In this document: one piece after another, positions 22,950 through 34,406 of the stretch
How positions within the stretch are numbered: the first letter of the stretch is position 1
Layout of the letters: each line of letters opens with the position of its first letter
DNA from: Patiria pectinifera
Taxonomy: Eukaryota > Echinodermata > Asteroidea > Valvatida > Asterinidae
DNA: 64,000 nt
Assembly: GCA_029964075.1 (NCBI GenBank)
Contig: CM057149.1
Coordinates: 28,286,197-28,350,196, forward strand
Direction of reading: 5' to 3'
Notes under the pieces: model-generated
What the model saw: only the letters and a program-made list of their open reading frames with translations
Told to the model about the DNA's origin: nothing
Database searches by the model: none
Position numbers and translations under genes: made by a program

Positions 22950-23678
22950 TGGGCCATATTCACGAGTCGGCCATATTGGATTGAGAGCGAGGTAAAATCT
23001 TAATTTTTGGAACTTGTGTGATGAAATGAAAGCAATGACGTTACAATTTAATATCAGTCTGCTCTGGTGAATAATTTAACGTTTGTGATTTAAAGCATAT
23101 ACTCTTATGTTTTAAGCCACAGATAAAACAAAATGAAAGTGAGGCTATAGTGAATAAATAGTCTGGCACCATCCCATTCAACAGTTCGCAATTTATAAAA
23201 TACATTCAAGGAACACGACAAAAATGGCCAACTTGTGCATAAAGCCCATAGAAGAACACAAACAAAGGAAAAAAAACATATAAGAAAAGCCTAGTAAAGC
23301 TGGTCCCAGAGCGCACAAAACTATAGTCAATCGATTCATGATTGCTTTTCACTGTAGTCTTTGCATGCATCGAACTTTGCCAATGGACCATATTCACGAG
23401 GTAGCCATATTTGTCGAGTTCCCTGAATGTATTTCATAAACTGTTAACTGTTGAATGGGATGGCGCCAGACTATTTATGCAGCCTAATTTTACTGTCATT
23501 TTTTTTTTAATCTGGCTTAAAACATTAGGGAATGTTAAAAACAAACTCAGTTTAATTTATTCATTGAAGCAGTCTTGAATTAATTAGTAATTTACTTGCA
23601 ACCCTTTCTCTTCGCAAGTTCCAAAATGAAGATTTTACCTCACTTTCAATCAACATGGCCGACTCGTGCATAAGGCCC
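22950..23678. mobile_element. Foldback element with nested inner foldback
   Basis: The outer arms are GGGCCATATTCACGAGTCGG (from 22950) and the inverse GACTCGTGCATAAGGCCC (to 23678), extended inward by GAGGTAAAATCTT/AAGATTTTACCTC. Inside, 23158-23480 is a second inverted repeat of the same family (AGTCTGGCACCATCCCATTC against GAATGGGATGGCGCCAGACT). Confidence 0.7.
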
Positions 23679-23724
23679 ATTCTTTGGCGATACGGGACCG
23701 GGTACTTTTTTTAAAAATGCAAAT

Positions 23725-24014
23725 CGCCCTTCTCAAGGCCAAATGCCACTCGAGGTGTGGGCTACAGGGGAAAGTGTGGAAGAACCAGCCCCTCACACTG
23801 AAACAAGACAAGATAATCTAATCTCCTCGCAGTATGAATGGGGTTGGGATGGGTAACTATAGCCCACTGCAAGGCAATAATAATGCCTCTACCCATATAC
23901 CCATACACCCAGGCGTAGAAATGTCATAGCCTAGGCTGGGTTCGAACCCACAACCTACCGAATTACCCGCAGACCACGAATTCAGTGCCCCAGACCACTA
24001 GGCCATGGCACTCC
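23725..24014 (-). repeat. tRNA-derived SINE, full length
   Basis: On the - strand the element starts near 24014 with GGAGTGCCATGGCCTAGTGG (A box 23995-24005). It has a perfect B box GGGTTCGAACCC (23938-23949) about 55 bases later. The tRNA-unrelated body continues to about 23725. The two boxes and spacing fit a tRNA head, but acceptor pairing is lost, so this is not a tRNA gene. Confidence 0.75.
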
Positions 24015-24049
24015 ACAAAATCCGATACAAAAGCACTGCCCAGCTAACA

Positions 24050-24128
24050 TGTGACAGTCAGTGAGGCAATCAGTCAGTCAGTCGCGCAGTCAGTCGGGGA
24101 GTCAGTCAGTCAGTCGGGGAGTCAGTCA
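24050..24128. repeat. (GTCA)n microsatellite
   Basis: Repeated GTCA units interrupted by GGGGA and GCGCA variants. Confidence 0.85.
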
Positions 24129-25171
24129 CTGAGATAGGACACTAGACTGGCCTTTTTGGACCATCAGAACAAAACAAAAAATTGACAAAAAGTGGCTCTT
24201 CACGACAACGTCGGGTACTATACGAGTATACGTAGCAGTCAATTAGACACACAGTACCAGCAACAGCACTGTTCCTAAATAACAAGACAAGTGTGTTCTA
24301 AATAACAAGACGATATCATTATGGAAATTATTTCAAGCTGCGAAATGAAGCCACAAAAAGTTGAAGATATTTTTTTTTGTAGAACACAAGACAAATCCTT
24401 GCCTAGGTCAGATGATCAGCCCCACCCAGTTCCATGTAATCCCTTTCACCAAGCTTCCTATTTTGCTTAAACTGATTCCTTCCCGTTCCAGCCGTTTGCT
24501 CCCGGCTGATAGCCCGCCCCTGGCCTTGGCACCCACGTCAGCTGATTGTGCAGGCTGATACATTACAAAACCACACAGCCCGGTCCGGTAACTGGCAAGT
24601 TCCCTGGAATTTGCATGCATCCATGCACTCAAACTTTAAGGATAAGTCCGAGTATCGGAGGCTCTGTGTACAACTTGTTATTTCATTTCCTGAAAATTAA
24701 AAGAATTGGCATGCGACCAGATAGCAGGATGCATATTGATGTTATAGTAAATGAAGTGGGTCAATTTTGACCTGACTTAGCCAGAATAATTGTGCGGCCT
24801 TTCACTTTCTGATGTCCCCAGAGAGAAGACCATCATACAACATGCAGCGACTTCTATTTTAACTACAAATTGGTCATTTCAATCCACCTAATGTACCACA
24901 AGCCGTTCCACCTATAAATTGACATGGTAAATCAGTCCGCCACCCTGCTCGCTTGCAAGATACTCATCAAAAATGTAAAAGTTCCTGGCTTTTCAATATC
25001 CGGTTGTGTTTTTCTGGCACAAAATAAAAACAAGAAGCTGCCCATAACTGCGCCCGTTTGATTGTTTTTCATTACTTCAATTTTGTAGAAGAAAATAACC
25101 AAAAGTCAATCTTGGCTGACGTTGCACTATTTACAGCTAATACAAGCTCGCATGCAAAATTCTGTTTGATT
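24129..25171. other. Unique sequence, nothing recognised
   Basis: AT-rich noncoding sequence upstream of the tandem repeat that leads into the first peptide gene. Confidence 0.3.
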
Positions 25172-25800
25172 TTTATGAAACAAGGTCAGTACATGGATAG
25201 GTCTCGTTCAAGTTGACGATGATATATAGTACAAGTCTCAACAAATAAAAGACACATAACATCACAAGTGAGATGTTTGTTTGCGTGCGAACAGACCTCT
25301 GTTGTTTGTAGTTTCAATAGGCCGCAGTTTTCCATTACACTTTGGCATTCAACAGTGCACAATTGTCCCTTTGTCGGTCGGATTTGGAATTTTCCTACTT
25401 TGCTGGATGACAAAAGAACATCAGAGACGGGTAATTATTCACATCTTTCCTTGACAATCGGGCTGAGTAAAAAAAGTTCGCATTTGAAATTTTGTTGGAC
25501 TTTTATGAAACAAGGTCGCGGCGTGGATAAGTCACGTTCATGTTGCCGATGATGTATACATTGTAGTACAAGCTCTCAACAAATAAAAGACACGAACCAT
25601 CACAGGTAAGATGTTTGTCTGTGTGCGAACAGTGAGTCTGTTGTTTATTCTCAATATAGACCGCCGTTTTCACACTTTCGCATTCCACAGTTCCCAATTG
25701 TCCCTTTGTCTGTCGGATTAGAATTTGCCTACTTTGCTAGGTGACAAAAGAAAAGAGACGGGTAAATATTCAAAATAAAATGTCCCATCTTTCCTTGACA
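25172..25800 (+). repeat. Tandem pair of a 329-bp unit
   Basis: Two successive copies start at TTTATGAAACAAGGTC (25172 and 25501). Each contains GTTCAAGTTGACGATGAT or a variant, CAACAAATAAAAGACAC, and CAATTGTCCCTTTGTC. A third, more diverged copy is at about 36459-36725, upstream of the second peptide gene. Confidence 0.75.
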
Positions 25801-26387
25801 ATCGGGCGGTTCTATTACAGTTATGATGAATTAGGTACCCAGAGGCACAAATACAATGCTGATTTCTCAACTTGTTTTTGCATATTCGCCCCAAAGGCTA
25901 AAAGCCACTCCAGGCACAGAGCCAAAAGAGAAATTAAAGGAAGAGTACAGGTACTCGGGAAAAACTGCAGAGGTAGGAACTAACGTTCCTCTAGAAAACA
26001 AAAACAGGAAAGATTGTAGGCTGGACTGGAGAGAATCAAGCATCGAAAAAGCTATATTAGAATATCATTTTTTTTTCTACATCTAGGTACTGCCACAGTA
26101 TAGGATGAGAACAGACAGAGAACCGAATTTCTGTCTCATAACATGGGTAAAATTGCGGACATGCAAAGTCTTAATGCTGGATGTGTTCAACTCTCATTGT
26201 ACAATATGGCTTACGTATCAGGATGGGTGTCGATTAAAGGGTACAGAGACTGATTTTGATAGCTTCCCAATGTCACATAACCTCGGGAAAAGCTGGGTCA
26301 GTAGATGATAAGGTTGACTGAACAAGGAATGTCACATTCAATATTATTCAATGACACTGATAATACTACAAGTAAACCAGACGGGTT

Positions 26388-26446
26388 GATATCACGTGAC
26401 CGATCTTGTCATGTTACTGAATTTGTCAGGGGTTCGAATATATAGC
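26388..26446 (+). promoter_or_regulatory. Core promoter of cysteine-rich peptide gene 1
   Basis: A CACGTG E-box (26393-26398) in the context ATCACGTGACCGATCTTGTC lies about 40 bases upstream of a TATA box (AATATATAGCG, 26437-26447). The arrangement and local sequence are conserved in the copies at 34.5 kb and 38.84 kb. Confidence 0.65.
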
Positions 26447-26469
26447 GTTGGCATTTCCAAACCGATTCA

Positions 26470-26543
26470 GACAGCCAGTTAGAGCAAAACGGAAAACGAC
26501 AAGACTTTGTGCAACTTAAACATTCATCAACCGTCAACTGAAG
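26470..26543 (+). other. Noncoding first exon (5' UTR) of peptide gene 1
   Basis: About 25-30 bases after the TATA box, a block ending ATTCATCAACCGTCAACTGAAG is followed by donor GTATGCC. The same block precedes the donor GTAGGCC in gene 2 (exon end 38999). It contains no start codon for the peptide. The start coordinate is an estimate from TATA spacing. Confidence 0.55.
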
Positions 26544-27159
26544 GTATGCCTACGTTTCTTTCCTCCGTACGAATTTCCAGTTTTGGGGTTAATTCTGAAC
26601 TGTTATATTTCTTAGCTGAGGGTTTGTAAAGTTAGGTAGCTACGACTACGATGTTCTTTTAACTTTCCTTCAATCTATACCAAAAAATGACGTAAGTTCT
26701 CAAATTTGCTAAAATTGTCAACTTGTGCATTTAATTCAAACACTCTTCATCGAGATATGAGATGTAGTTATATTTTCCAGTACCACTGTTATTATGTTTC
26801 TTAGAGCCAGATCGATATAGAATTTGTTCGTGATCTTGTTCTTGATATACACGTAGGCCTAGTTGTTGTTTATTCCATTTAGTTGTTATTTTAATTATTA
26901 TTTGTTTACATATCAACACCGATGAATAGCGCTCGAACAATTAAAATGATCGGCTCATGCAATCACATAACAAGTACGCAATATTCGTCGGGACACCGCC
27001 ACCCATAATCGTTGTTCCAGCTGAAGTGTATGAGCCCAAAACTCGGCGTCTGAGCACCAGATTTATGGATGTCAAGCAAGTGGCATTTCAATGTGGGTAA
27101 TCAGGTCCCCACAATAAAGCATATGCAAGTCTCGCCAGTCCACGTTCACGTTTCGTGTT

Positions 27160-27496
27160 AGCCTTGACCAAGGCTGTCACGCTTGTTCCCCAAACGAGCT
27201 TGTTCCCGCTACGGCACACCGCGCCGCACACACTACAGCCTACTACTGTACAGCCTCAACGACCTTTGCATGTGCTTTGTCTGCACGTACGTACGTACGA
27301 CACATCCGTAAACAGCCGTATAGTAAGGCGGGTACGTAGTAAACTTGTGTGTGATGTACGTACGTGCAGACAAAGCACATGCAAGGGTCGTTGAGGCTAA
27401 CGGTAGTAAAACTTAGTAGCGTGTACGGCGCAGTGTGCTGTATGTAGTGGAAACAAGCTCGCTTGGGGAACAAGCTTGACAGCCTTGGTCAAGGCT
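27160..27496. mobile_element. 337-bp foldback element in intron 1 of peptide gene 1
   Basis: Long arms: AGCCTTGACCAAGGCTGTCA (27160-27179) pairs with TGACAGCCTTGGTCAAGGCT (27477-27496), and pairing continues through GCATGTGCTTTGTCTGCACG. ACGT microsatellite lies near the loop. It is absent from the corresponding place in gene 2. Confidence 0.85.
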
Positions 27497-28137
27497 ATTT
27501 GGTGTGAGTGTCTTGGTACATGTACCTCACACTGACTAGTATAGGCACAGACCCGTGTTTGAATTCACCCAATTGTTATCTACGGATCGGTCCAACGAAG
27601 ATCAAAGTTTTAATTGTATGATAGTCATCAAATTGCACATAATTAGTTTTGGTCTGTTCTTAATTGAAAATCTTTTTCTTCTTCTTCAAAGTATCCATTT
27701 ATTGCCCTTGATAGGATGGCCCAGTCTGGAAACAAATATAGGACTTTATACACGTTTTGGGTCGTATGGTTCCCGGATGTACTCAATTCTTGTAAAATCT
27801 CACAGATTTGTTGTTTAGGTCAACAACTGTGTTACAAGAAATGTTTTCGAAAAAGAAACTATTGTTTATCAAAACATTACACTCTGACGTCTCGATGTTT
27901 GAGAACCAAACATAAACCAATCTTAGAGACTGGCGATCCGCTTTATTTAGTTACCTTGGCTTGATAATAAATTGATTTTGTGCTAAGCACTTTCGACTAG
28001 CAGTCTCAGGAATTATGCTCTGAATCATAGTTTCTTAAAATAGAGCCAAAATTGGAAACGTGGCGGCTTAAAAAAATATATGTATAGGCATTCACTCCAC
28101 GCTCATAAAAAGCACTGTTAATAGGTTGGTCACAAAC

Positions 28138-28269
28138 CTATGTTCCGACACCCCTATGTTCGGAATGTTCATATTCCTATCCCTAACCCTAACCCTAACC
28201 CTGTACCCTAACTGGGAGTATCACAATCTGATGTGCGGGTTGTCAGAACATAGGGGTGTCGGAACATAG
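28138..28269. mobile_element. 132-bp foldback enclosing telomere-like repeats
   Basis: Arms CTATGTTCCGACACCCCTATGTTC (28138-28161) and its near-exact inverse (28246-28269) enclose (CCCTAA)3.7 at 28181-28202. It is missing from the corresponding place in gene 2, so it was inserted there or lost from the copy. Confidence 0.85.
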
Positions 28270-28768
28270 AGCAGTCACCTTTAAGTCAAGCTATGCACGC
28301 CGTTCATGTCGCAGGCTCCATTAGTCACAGTAAAAATGCATTGAATTGCAGACTTTTTTGTCCCGTTGACAAACCAAACATTCCATTAATGTAAGCATTT
28401 ACGTCGGTGAAGGGCAAAACCAAAAATGATTTTACATCTCCCCGATGGAAAAAGGCCTTTATACAAAAAACAACATCAATGAAGTACCCAGTCACTCGGA
28501 GTTGTGCTGTGGGGTCGAGAGTCAATTAACTCACTCATAATTTCAAAATAAAATTTAGTTGTTTCTTATCGTGGACTGATGTTGAAGTTTATGTGAAAGG
28601 TATTAAATTATGACGGAATTAGCAACAAAAATAATAATGATTGGGACGTCGTGTCTGAAATGTACAGTTTTTAATTAACACTCGAGTTGATTTGTTGCAT
28701 TTGTTTGCATTATTAACTCAACTCTTTCTTTCTGTCTTCGTTTTTTCTTTCTTTAGAAATCAGCAACA

Positions 28769-29689
28769 ATGAAGGCAACCACCTGTCTTATTCTTGTGTT
28801 GTGTCTCAGCTGCGCCATGGCAATGCGTTGGGAAGATGGTGCGTGAATGAAGGATTCATTACTTTTACGTATACGATTATTGCTTTTGCGTCCAATTTGA
28901 CATTTGCTAGTTAGCACATAACTTTGAGGTTATTCGAACATGCATGGTAATCTTCATTCTGAAGTAGGCTCTATAATGACAACCAAGCTCCCGAATTCTG
29001 AGTAAATTTTGGTTCTTCTCGATTTATGATGCAGTTTAAGAGAGGACTACACACTTGCCTTAATAACACCCTCATTATTGGCACGATATAGCCAAACAGT
29101 TGTTGACTGCTGTGATGTGGAGTATGCCGTTTTTAACCCCCTCGGGGCGCATAGCATCCTCGTCGCGCCCCTCGGGTGTTACAAACGTCACATCCTACAT
29201 CAAGCAGTCAACAGTTGTTAATTCTTTCATCTGAATAACTCTGTGATCGCCGGCGTTGAAATTCTTTTTGTGACTTGTGTACAGAGGAAATTGGTGAAGA
29301 GAAGGAGCTGATGCGTCTGCGTGACTTGCTGGATAAATACCTTGCCAAAAGAGGTACGTTTTTAAGGCCAATATTCTGGACGGTCATTTTTTCAGGCCAT
29401 TTTGACCCAGAAGAGTGCCATTTTGACCCGGAACAGCGTCAGGTCAAATACGATCCGGATTTGGGGTCAAATCTGACCCTGGACGAAACAATGATATGCA
29501 TGCATGCATGCAGTATGCATGCATAGTTCCTTATGATGAGCCGAGCCTATTTAATCCAGATTTTTAATTTCAGTGGGGTTTTATGCTTTATATTCTTGTC
29601 ATTATTCACTAGGGGAGTGTTCTCGGGATGAAGACTGCGCCTTCGGGAAGCATTGCTTCACTGGGAGATGTATGACCTGGGTGGACTGA
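28769..29689 (+). CDS. Secreted cysteine-rich peptide precursor 1 (3 coding exons)
   Basis: Coding exons are 28769-28838, 29285-29353 and 29613-29689, with donors GTGCGTG and GTACGT and acceptors TGTACAG and TTCACTAG; exon 2 starts at 28757 after TTTCTTTAG. The 71-aa product has a signal peptide MKATTCLILVLCLSCAMA, an acidic propeptide (EEIGEEKELMRLRDLLDKY) ending AKR, and a 25-residue mature peptide beginning GECSRDEDC with framework C-x5-C-x5-C-x4-C. The CxxDxDCxxGxxC pattern recalls short Dickkopf/colipase-type half domains, but no family is certain. Secretion with cleavage after Lys-Arg suggests a hormone-, defence- or venom-like peptide; which one is not shown. Each intron interrupts a codon after its first base, the phase-1 pattern of exon-shuffled secreted proteins. 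ATTAAA near 29850 may be the polyadenylation signal. Confidence 0.85.
29095..29219. mobile_element. 125-bp foldback in the second coding-region intron upstream of exon 3 of peptide gene 1
   Basis: AACAGTTGTTGACTGCTGTG (from 29095) is inverted at CAAGCAGTCAACAGTTGTT (to 29219). The centre contains CCCCTCGGGGCGC and its partner GCGCCCCTCGGG. Gene 2 lacks it. Confidence 0.8.
29385..29495 (+). repeat. TTTTGACCC repeat patch in the last intron of peptide gene 1
   Basis: Several copies of a CATTTTGACCCGGAA-type unit, ending GGGGTCAAATCTGACCCTGG. A longer version occupies the same intron of gene 2 (41450-41735). (ATGC)n follows at about 29497-29525. Confidence 0.75.
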
Positions 29690-30024
29690 TAAAATCCGGC
29701 ACTCTGCGACCGAACGAATTTCGACAAGTAACTCAATAATGGGTTCATGGGATTTTAAAGTCTAGCTTTGTATTTTAGGTCGAAATAGCGGCTCAATGGA
29801 ACAAAGCTGTATCATAATCTTTGTGAGTGCTCTTTTATATAGCTATGCACATTAAAGTGGTCTGCCTTATAGTTAGGATCTACATAGATGTAACCGGTAT
29901 GCGTATTCTGTGAAATGTTGGCTTTTCAATCTTTGTAAAGCCATAATTTGAAATTTCATATAGGCCTACATGTCATTCTGTTTATGCTGATTAAAACAAA
30001 AATATTAAGTAGAAATTAAAATAA

Positions 30025-30346
30025 CAGATTGGTGATAAGATTGTTCATTTGATGAAAATTGGCACACAGTCAGAGTAGACCTATGTCATGGGTAAGATAT
30101 TTGGCTAAAGGGCCATCGCAGATTTGTCCTTTGACAAAAATATCATAGAATAGCAAGCAATTTTCAAAAATTTTCAAAAATTTTCAAATGGCGGCCATTG
30201 CATAATATCCTATGATATTTTTTTCAAATGACAAATTTGCGATGGCCCTATAGCCAAATATTTTTCTCATTATATACTCTGACTGTGTGCCAAATGTAAT
30301 GTTGTATCACTAAATGAACAACTCCATCATATTGTGCACCAATCTG
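30025..30346. mobile_element. 322-bp foldback 3' of peptide gene 1
   Basis: The ends CAGATTGGTG (30025) and CACCAATCTG (to 30346) are exact inverses. The arms continue with GGCACACAGTCAGAGTA/ACTCTGACTGTGTGCC, GGGCCATCGCA/TGCGATGGCCC and a central run of TTTTCAAAAA. It is absent from the equivalent place in the second duplicon. Confidence 0.85.
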
Positions 30347-31764
30347 CCTGACTATAATTTTATACCCTGTGGGTATAACTTCGGGGTGGATGCACAATTT
30401 GATCAAAGGCAACGCTGTTTAAGGGTATGTTGAAATGGCAGTTTCACAACGTTGATATGCTTGTCCTATGTCCTCTTTAAAGTCCACACCACGACGGCTG
30501 ATTGATGAGGATAATTTGAAATGGAGCCACTTCATATCAAAAATGAAGTTAGCACGAAACAGCTGCAACATAAAACATGCGTAACATGCGTAAGCTTTTC
30601 TTCAACAGTTTTCACATAGCTTTCTTTTTTTGATTTTTGGCAGTTTTTTTCCTTTGAAAACCTTCATGTCAAAATTGCTGAAATATGATATCTTCAATTA
30701 TGTTTTCTACACTTCTTTCCCAGCATCATATGACTATATATCGTATCATGTATATGAAACAAAATGTACACATCTGAAGCGTATTGGAAATAAATTTCAG
30801 GCTGATTAAAATTATAATTATTCATTACATGTATTATCTAGAAGAAAGAAAGGGGGATTGCCCGACATACATTTGAGAATTCCATTGAGAACACTGGTCA
30901 CACAATTGGTGGAAAAAGAATACAAATTAGGAAATTCATGTATGTTTTCCCGCTCTATAATTCTTAATATATAACTGTTGGTAGAGCACAATTTTATCGA
31001 CCGTCGAGAAATTTTTGCTGCAAGTGCAGGCACTGTTGATATTGCTCATGTTTTAGGGTGAAAGAACAGAATAGGTTTGATTTCTTCGAAGTGAAAAAAC
31101 CTAACAAAATAAAACCCTAGGATGGTTAAGCTATTCTAATTGTTTAATGAGCACCTTGAGGTTTTCAATTTGTTTCCGTATCTAGTTAATCAAAGAACAA
31201 ACACTGTAAACATGTTTTCTGATTGTTTTTAGACATCAACTTACTTCTTGGTACCTCTGGAAGAGTGTGAAGTCAATTTCATATTATTAAAATAATTGCA
31301 ACAAATGGCTTCATTAATTAGTTGTTATGTTTGCATTATTATTACAGTGCTCGGAGTACCCTATATTGCTTTTAAAAATTCCAAGTGCTACTTCTTTAGT
31401 AGATCAGAGACAAGAACGTCCTCATTGATACAATTGCCTGCTCAGAGGCGTAAATCTGTGCCGTTTTTTTAAGGGGGGTCAGGGATGACTAAAATAACAA
31501 AAATGCCCGGTTGTGGCAATTTTAAAACTGGCGTGGGAGGGGGGTATGGCGGGCTTGCTGGACACCGCGTGACGCTAGGGGTGCTGTTCATGACACCGAT
31601 GTACATCTTATGTATGCTTACAGCAGGATCCAGAAATTTTCGCAAGGGGGTGGAGGGTTCATCGGCAAAAAAAAGTCTGAAATGTAGACAGAATTTGTTT
31701 CCAGACTCTTGGCCTCCGAAGGTCAATGGGTGGATGGGGGGGGGGGTAATCACGATTTCAAGCA
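30347..31764. other. 3' flank of the first duplicon and unique sequence
   Basis: From 30347 to about 30840 the sequence parallels 42240-42765 (e.g. TTGGAAATAAATTT and ATTCATTAC), marking the right part of the duplication. The remainder is unique AT-rich sequence, plus a G-rich stretch 31470-31750 with no gene. Confidence 0.45.
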
Positions 31765-31802
31765 CACTCTAAAAACTTAATTTTAACATTTTCGAAGTGT
31801 TA

Positions 31803-32179
31803 GGCCAAAAAAAAAATACTCGGTCTCTGGTCAGCGCGCGCGTCGATTTTAAACATGCGCGTCAACCTTTTTTTTATTTTCAAATTAACACGGAAGCTAC
31901 AACAGCGCCCTCTATTGCCGCGCTCCTCAAATTTTTGTACCAAGGAGCACCAAGGAATGGGGAAATTGCACCAAGGCAAATGATAAAGGGCACCAAGGCA
32001 AATTATGGAGGACACCAATGTATAATGAGGACACAAAAAAGCAAAATAGTACCCACCTTGTCTGTACAATACAAGCTTGGAAAAAAAAGCCACCCCCCCC
32101 CCAAAAAAAAAACCAGCGTCGCCGCATCAATTCCGGAACTTCGGTCTGACCAGAGACCGACTATTTTTTTTTTTTGGCC
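31803..32179. mobile_element. Harbinger-like MITE, copy 1
   Basis: The ends are GGCCAAAAAAAAAA...TTTTTTTTTTGGCC, followed inward by CGGTCTCTGGTCAG and its inverse CTGACCAGAGACCG. TTA occurs on both sides, a 3-bp target duplication typical of PIF/Harbinger. The second copy is 56146-56527. No transposase. Confidence 0.75.
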
Positions 32180-32397
32180 TTACTACCAAAACAACATTTC
32201 AAATGTTGCAAAAGGTTATTCCAACTCTTAGTTATGTTAAATCTAACCAACTTGAAGATGTGACTTTTAACATTTTAAAGGTGTTGTGAGTTTTCCCGCA
32301 TAGACGCATGCGCAGTAATGTATTAGGCGACTGGGCGATTTGATAGCGAGTTCAGCGTGCCGCGCGCGCGCACTAGATCATTTTCCGTCGAGCTCGG

Positions 32398-32998
32398 ATA
32401 TGGCGTTGCGTTTTTCATAAACTTTTTTCCTAGATTTGACCAGCATCGCCGACCATCATGATATAATCAGTTGAGTAAAGGTGAGATTTTTTTATACTGA
32501 AATATTATATCGTAGGAACACTGCACATTTTGATGTTAATACTACTTTTATATCGTACGAAATTGACGGATAATTTTAGACCTTAGTCCTAACATATCGC
32601 TATACATTGTACGTATACGTACATACGTGCATTTGATTTGCGTTATGTATCGATACATGTTTAAGTACGTATCTTACAATCGACAGAAGCATGACCAATC
32701 TTTAATCTTTACAATCTCAGAAATGTGTACATGTATTTTGATGATGACCATGTATCGATACTGTACATCACGCAAATCAAATGCACGTGCGTACGTACAT
32801 GTATGGCGGTATAGGGTCTTAAAATAATCTGTCAATTTCGTACGATATAAAAGCAGTATTTACATAAAATTGTGCAGTGTTCCTACGATATAATATCTTG
32901 GTATAAAACATCTCACCTTTACTCAACTGGTTATATCAGTATGGACGGCGATGTTGGTCGATGTAGGACGAAAAGTTATGAAGAACGCAACGCCATAT
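32398..32998. mobile_element. 601-bp foldback with ~270-bp arms
   Basis: ATATGGCGTTGCGTT at the left pairs with AACGCAACGCCATAT at the right. Pairing continues almost to the centre through GAGTAAAGGTGAGA, ATCGTAGGAACACTG, TCGTACGAAATTGAC and GCATTTGATTTGCGT. It is entirely palindromic, with no coding frame of its own. Confidence 0.85.
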
Positions 32999-33492
32999 TG
33001 GAGCCCTTACTATCAATGACATTCTCTGTTTTTATTGGTCTTTTTTGCGTGCATTTGAAGGATAATATTTTTTTGACATTATAATAGGTCAAAGTAACAC
33101 ATTTAAAGAGTAACAAATAGTTGTTTCAACAGTTTCAAAGGTTGAATAGCAACACTTTTTTAACACCTGGCAATGGGTAAAGAGGTAACTGAATAGTTGT
33201 TTGAACATTTTAAAAGGGTCAGATCCAACACTTTCCTACACTTTTCCAACATTTTCAAAGCGCCGGATCCCAACACTATTTTAACACTTGGAAAAGTTTT
33301 GAAAAAGAGACCGACACTTTTGTAACTTTCTAAAAGTGTTGGAATTCGTAACACTTTGGAAAGTGTTGAATCAACGTTTAAAGTGTGGTCACTGATCGAA
33401 CACATAGCAAGTGTTGAGCTTATCATTTATAAAGTTGGATTTAACACTTCAGTTTTTAGAGTGCAGGATGGCGTTATCCGCCAAATGGATTA

Positions 33493-33750
33493 TGTGCTGA
33501 CACAACAACGAATCTTTACGACAGCTAGATATCCAAACTTCGGGTAAATTGAGGTTTCTGCCTGCAATGACATCACACTTTTGCTCATGAATATGAAAAT
33601 TTGCATGAACATAAAAACTGAAAAGGTACCAAAATACCTTTGAAAATGACAAAAAGAAAAAAAAATCGAAAAAAATATTAAGTGTGACACAAAGGTACAT
33701 ATTATCCAAGGATTGAAGGATTGTTACATTACATTGCACGAGCCCTTTAA
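33493..33750. mobile_element. Family B MITE, right-end fragment
   Basis: It starts at GTGCTGACACAACAACGAAT, runs through AATGACATCACACTTTTGCT and stops at GAGCCCTTTAAG. It lacks the left half seen at 11200. Confidence 0.65.
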
Positions 33751-34159
33751 GTTTCCAGAAGATGCCATACCTTTTTATATTTTCACTTTTTTGACAAACT
33801 GTATTTGGTAATTGATGCACTTAATCGTGTATTCTATGCTTGTATTTATCATTTCGGTATGGGAATATATGTGAGATTAAATTGAATTGAAAAAAGTTAT
33901 TCCAATTGTTTGAGGAATCTGATGGGGTTTCCAATTTATGTCCACCTGTAACTAGTTAATTAACAAACATTTGAAATTCGTTCGAATAGAATAGCCATAG
34001 AATAAGGCAAGTGCTTTATTTTAAAGTAAGTTTTTTCGTTTCTTGGCATTTTTTTTAATGTATTGCACAATGGTGTAAACGTGTAAAAATAAATAGACAA
34101 CTAAAGTCTGTCATAAGCCAATACAGCTCATCAGACTGGCGTTTATCGATTGAAGATAT

Positions 34160-34352
34160 TTCTATTCCCACCTACATAGAATGCCTGTCCATCGCTGGTG
34201 CCTGTACCCATTTATACTCCTGTGTGGAGAGTGGCAAAGGGGGGGGGGGGTTAAAGTGGCTTGCCCAAGGACACACATATGGCCAGCAGCTGGTTTCGAA
34301 CTCCTGACCCTCTGATCACGAGTCACAAATCCGAACCACCAGGCAACACTAC
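34160..34352 (-). repeat. tRNA-derived SINE, same family as 1190-1430
   Basis: On the - strand: GGTGGTTCGGATTTGTGACT, GTGATCAGAGGGTCAGGAG, a B-box-like GTTCGAAACC, then TGTGTCCTTGGGCAAGCCAC. A G-run (34240-34250) interrupts the tail. Confidence 0.7.
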
Positions 34353-34406
34353 CCCTTATAAGGGAATACAGATGCTAAATATTTTGATAGATTTCCATAT
34401 TGTATA

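Larger units (their letters stand above)
31765..33463. mobile_element. Composite element with CACTCTAAAAA ends
   Basis: CACTCTAAAAACTTAATTTTAACA at the left is inverted at TTAACACTTCAGTTTTTAGAGTG at the right (to 33463). The right part (33080-33463) is filled with degenerate TTTTAACACTT units. Two other elements lie inside (31803-32179 and 32398-32998), apparently nested insertions. Confidence 0.55.

Noticed and set aside
23938-24014. Possible tRNA gene (clear A and B boxes)
   Set aside because: The acceptor and anticodon stems do not pair and the sequence continues into a SINE body.
27243-27473. Two mirrored open frames on opposite strands
   Set aside because: They are the same sequence read from the two arms of the 27160-27496 foldback.
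28181-28202. Chromosome end or fusion point suggested by CCCTAA repeats
   Set aside because: Fewer than four units, enclosed symmetrically by inverted arms, with ordinary duplicated gene sequence on both sides.
33160-33426. Open frame across the AACACTT region
   Set aside because: It lies inside degenerate repeat units of a mobile element, and the frame is not conserved between units.
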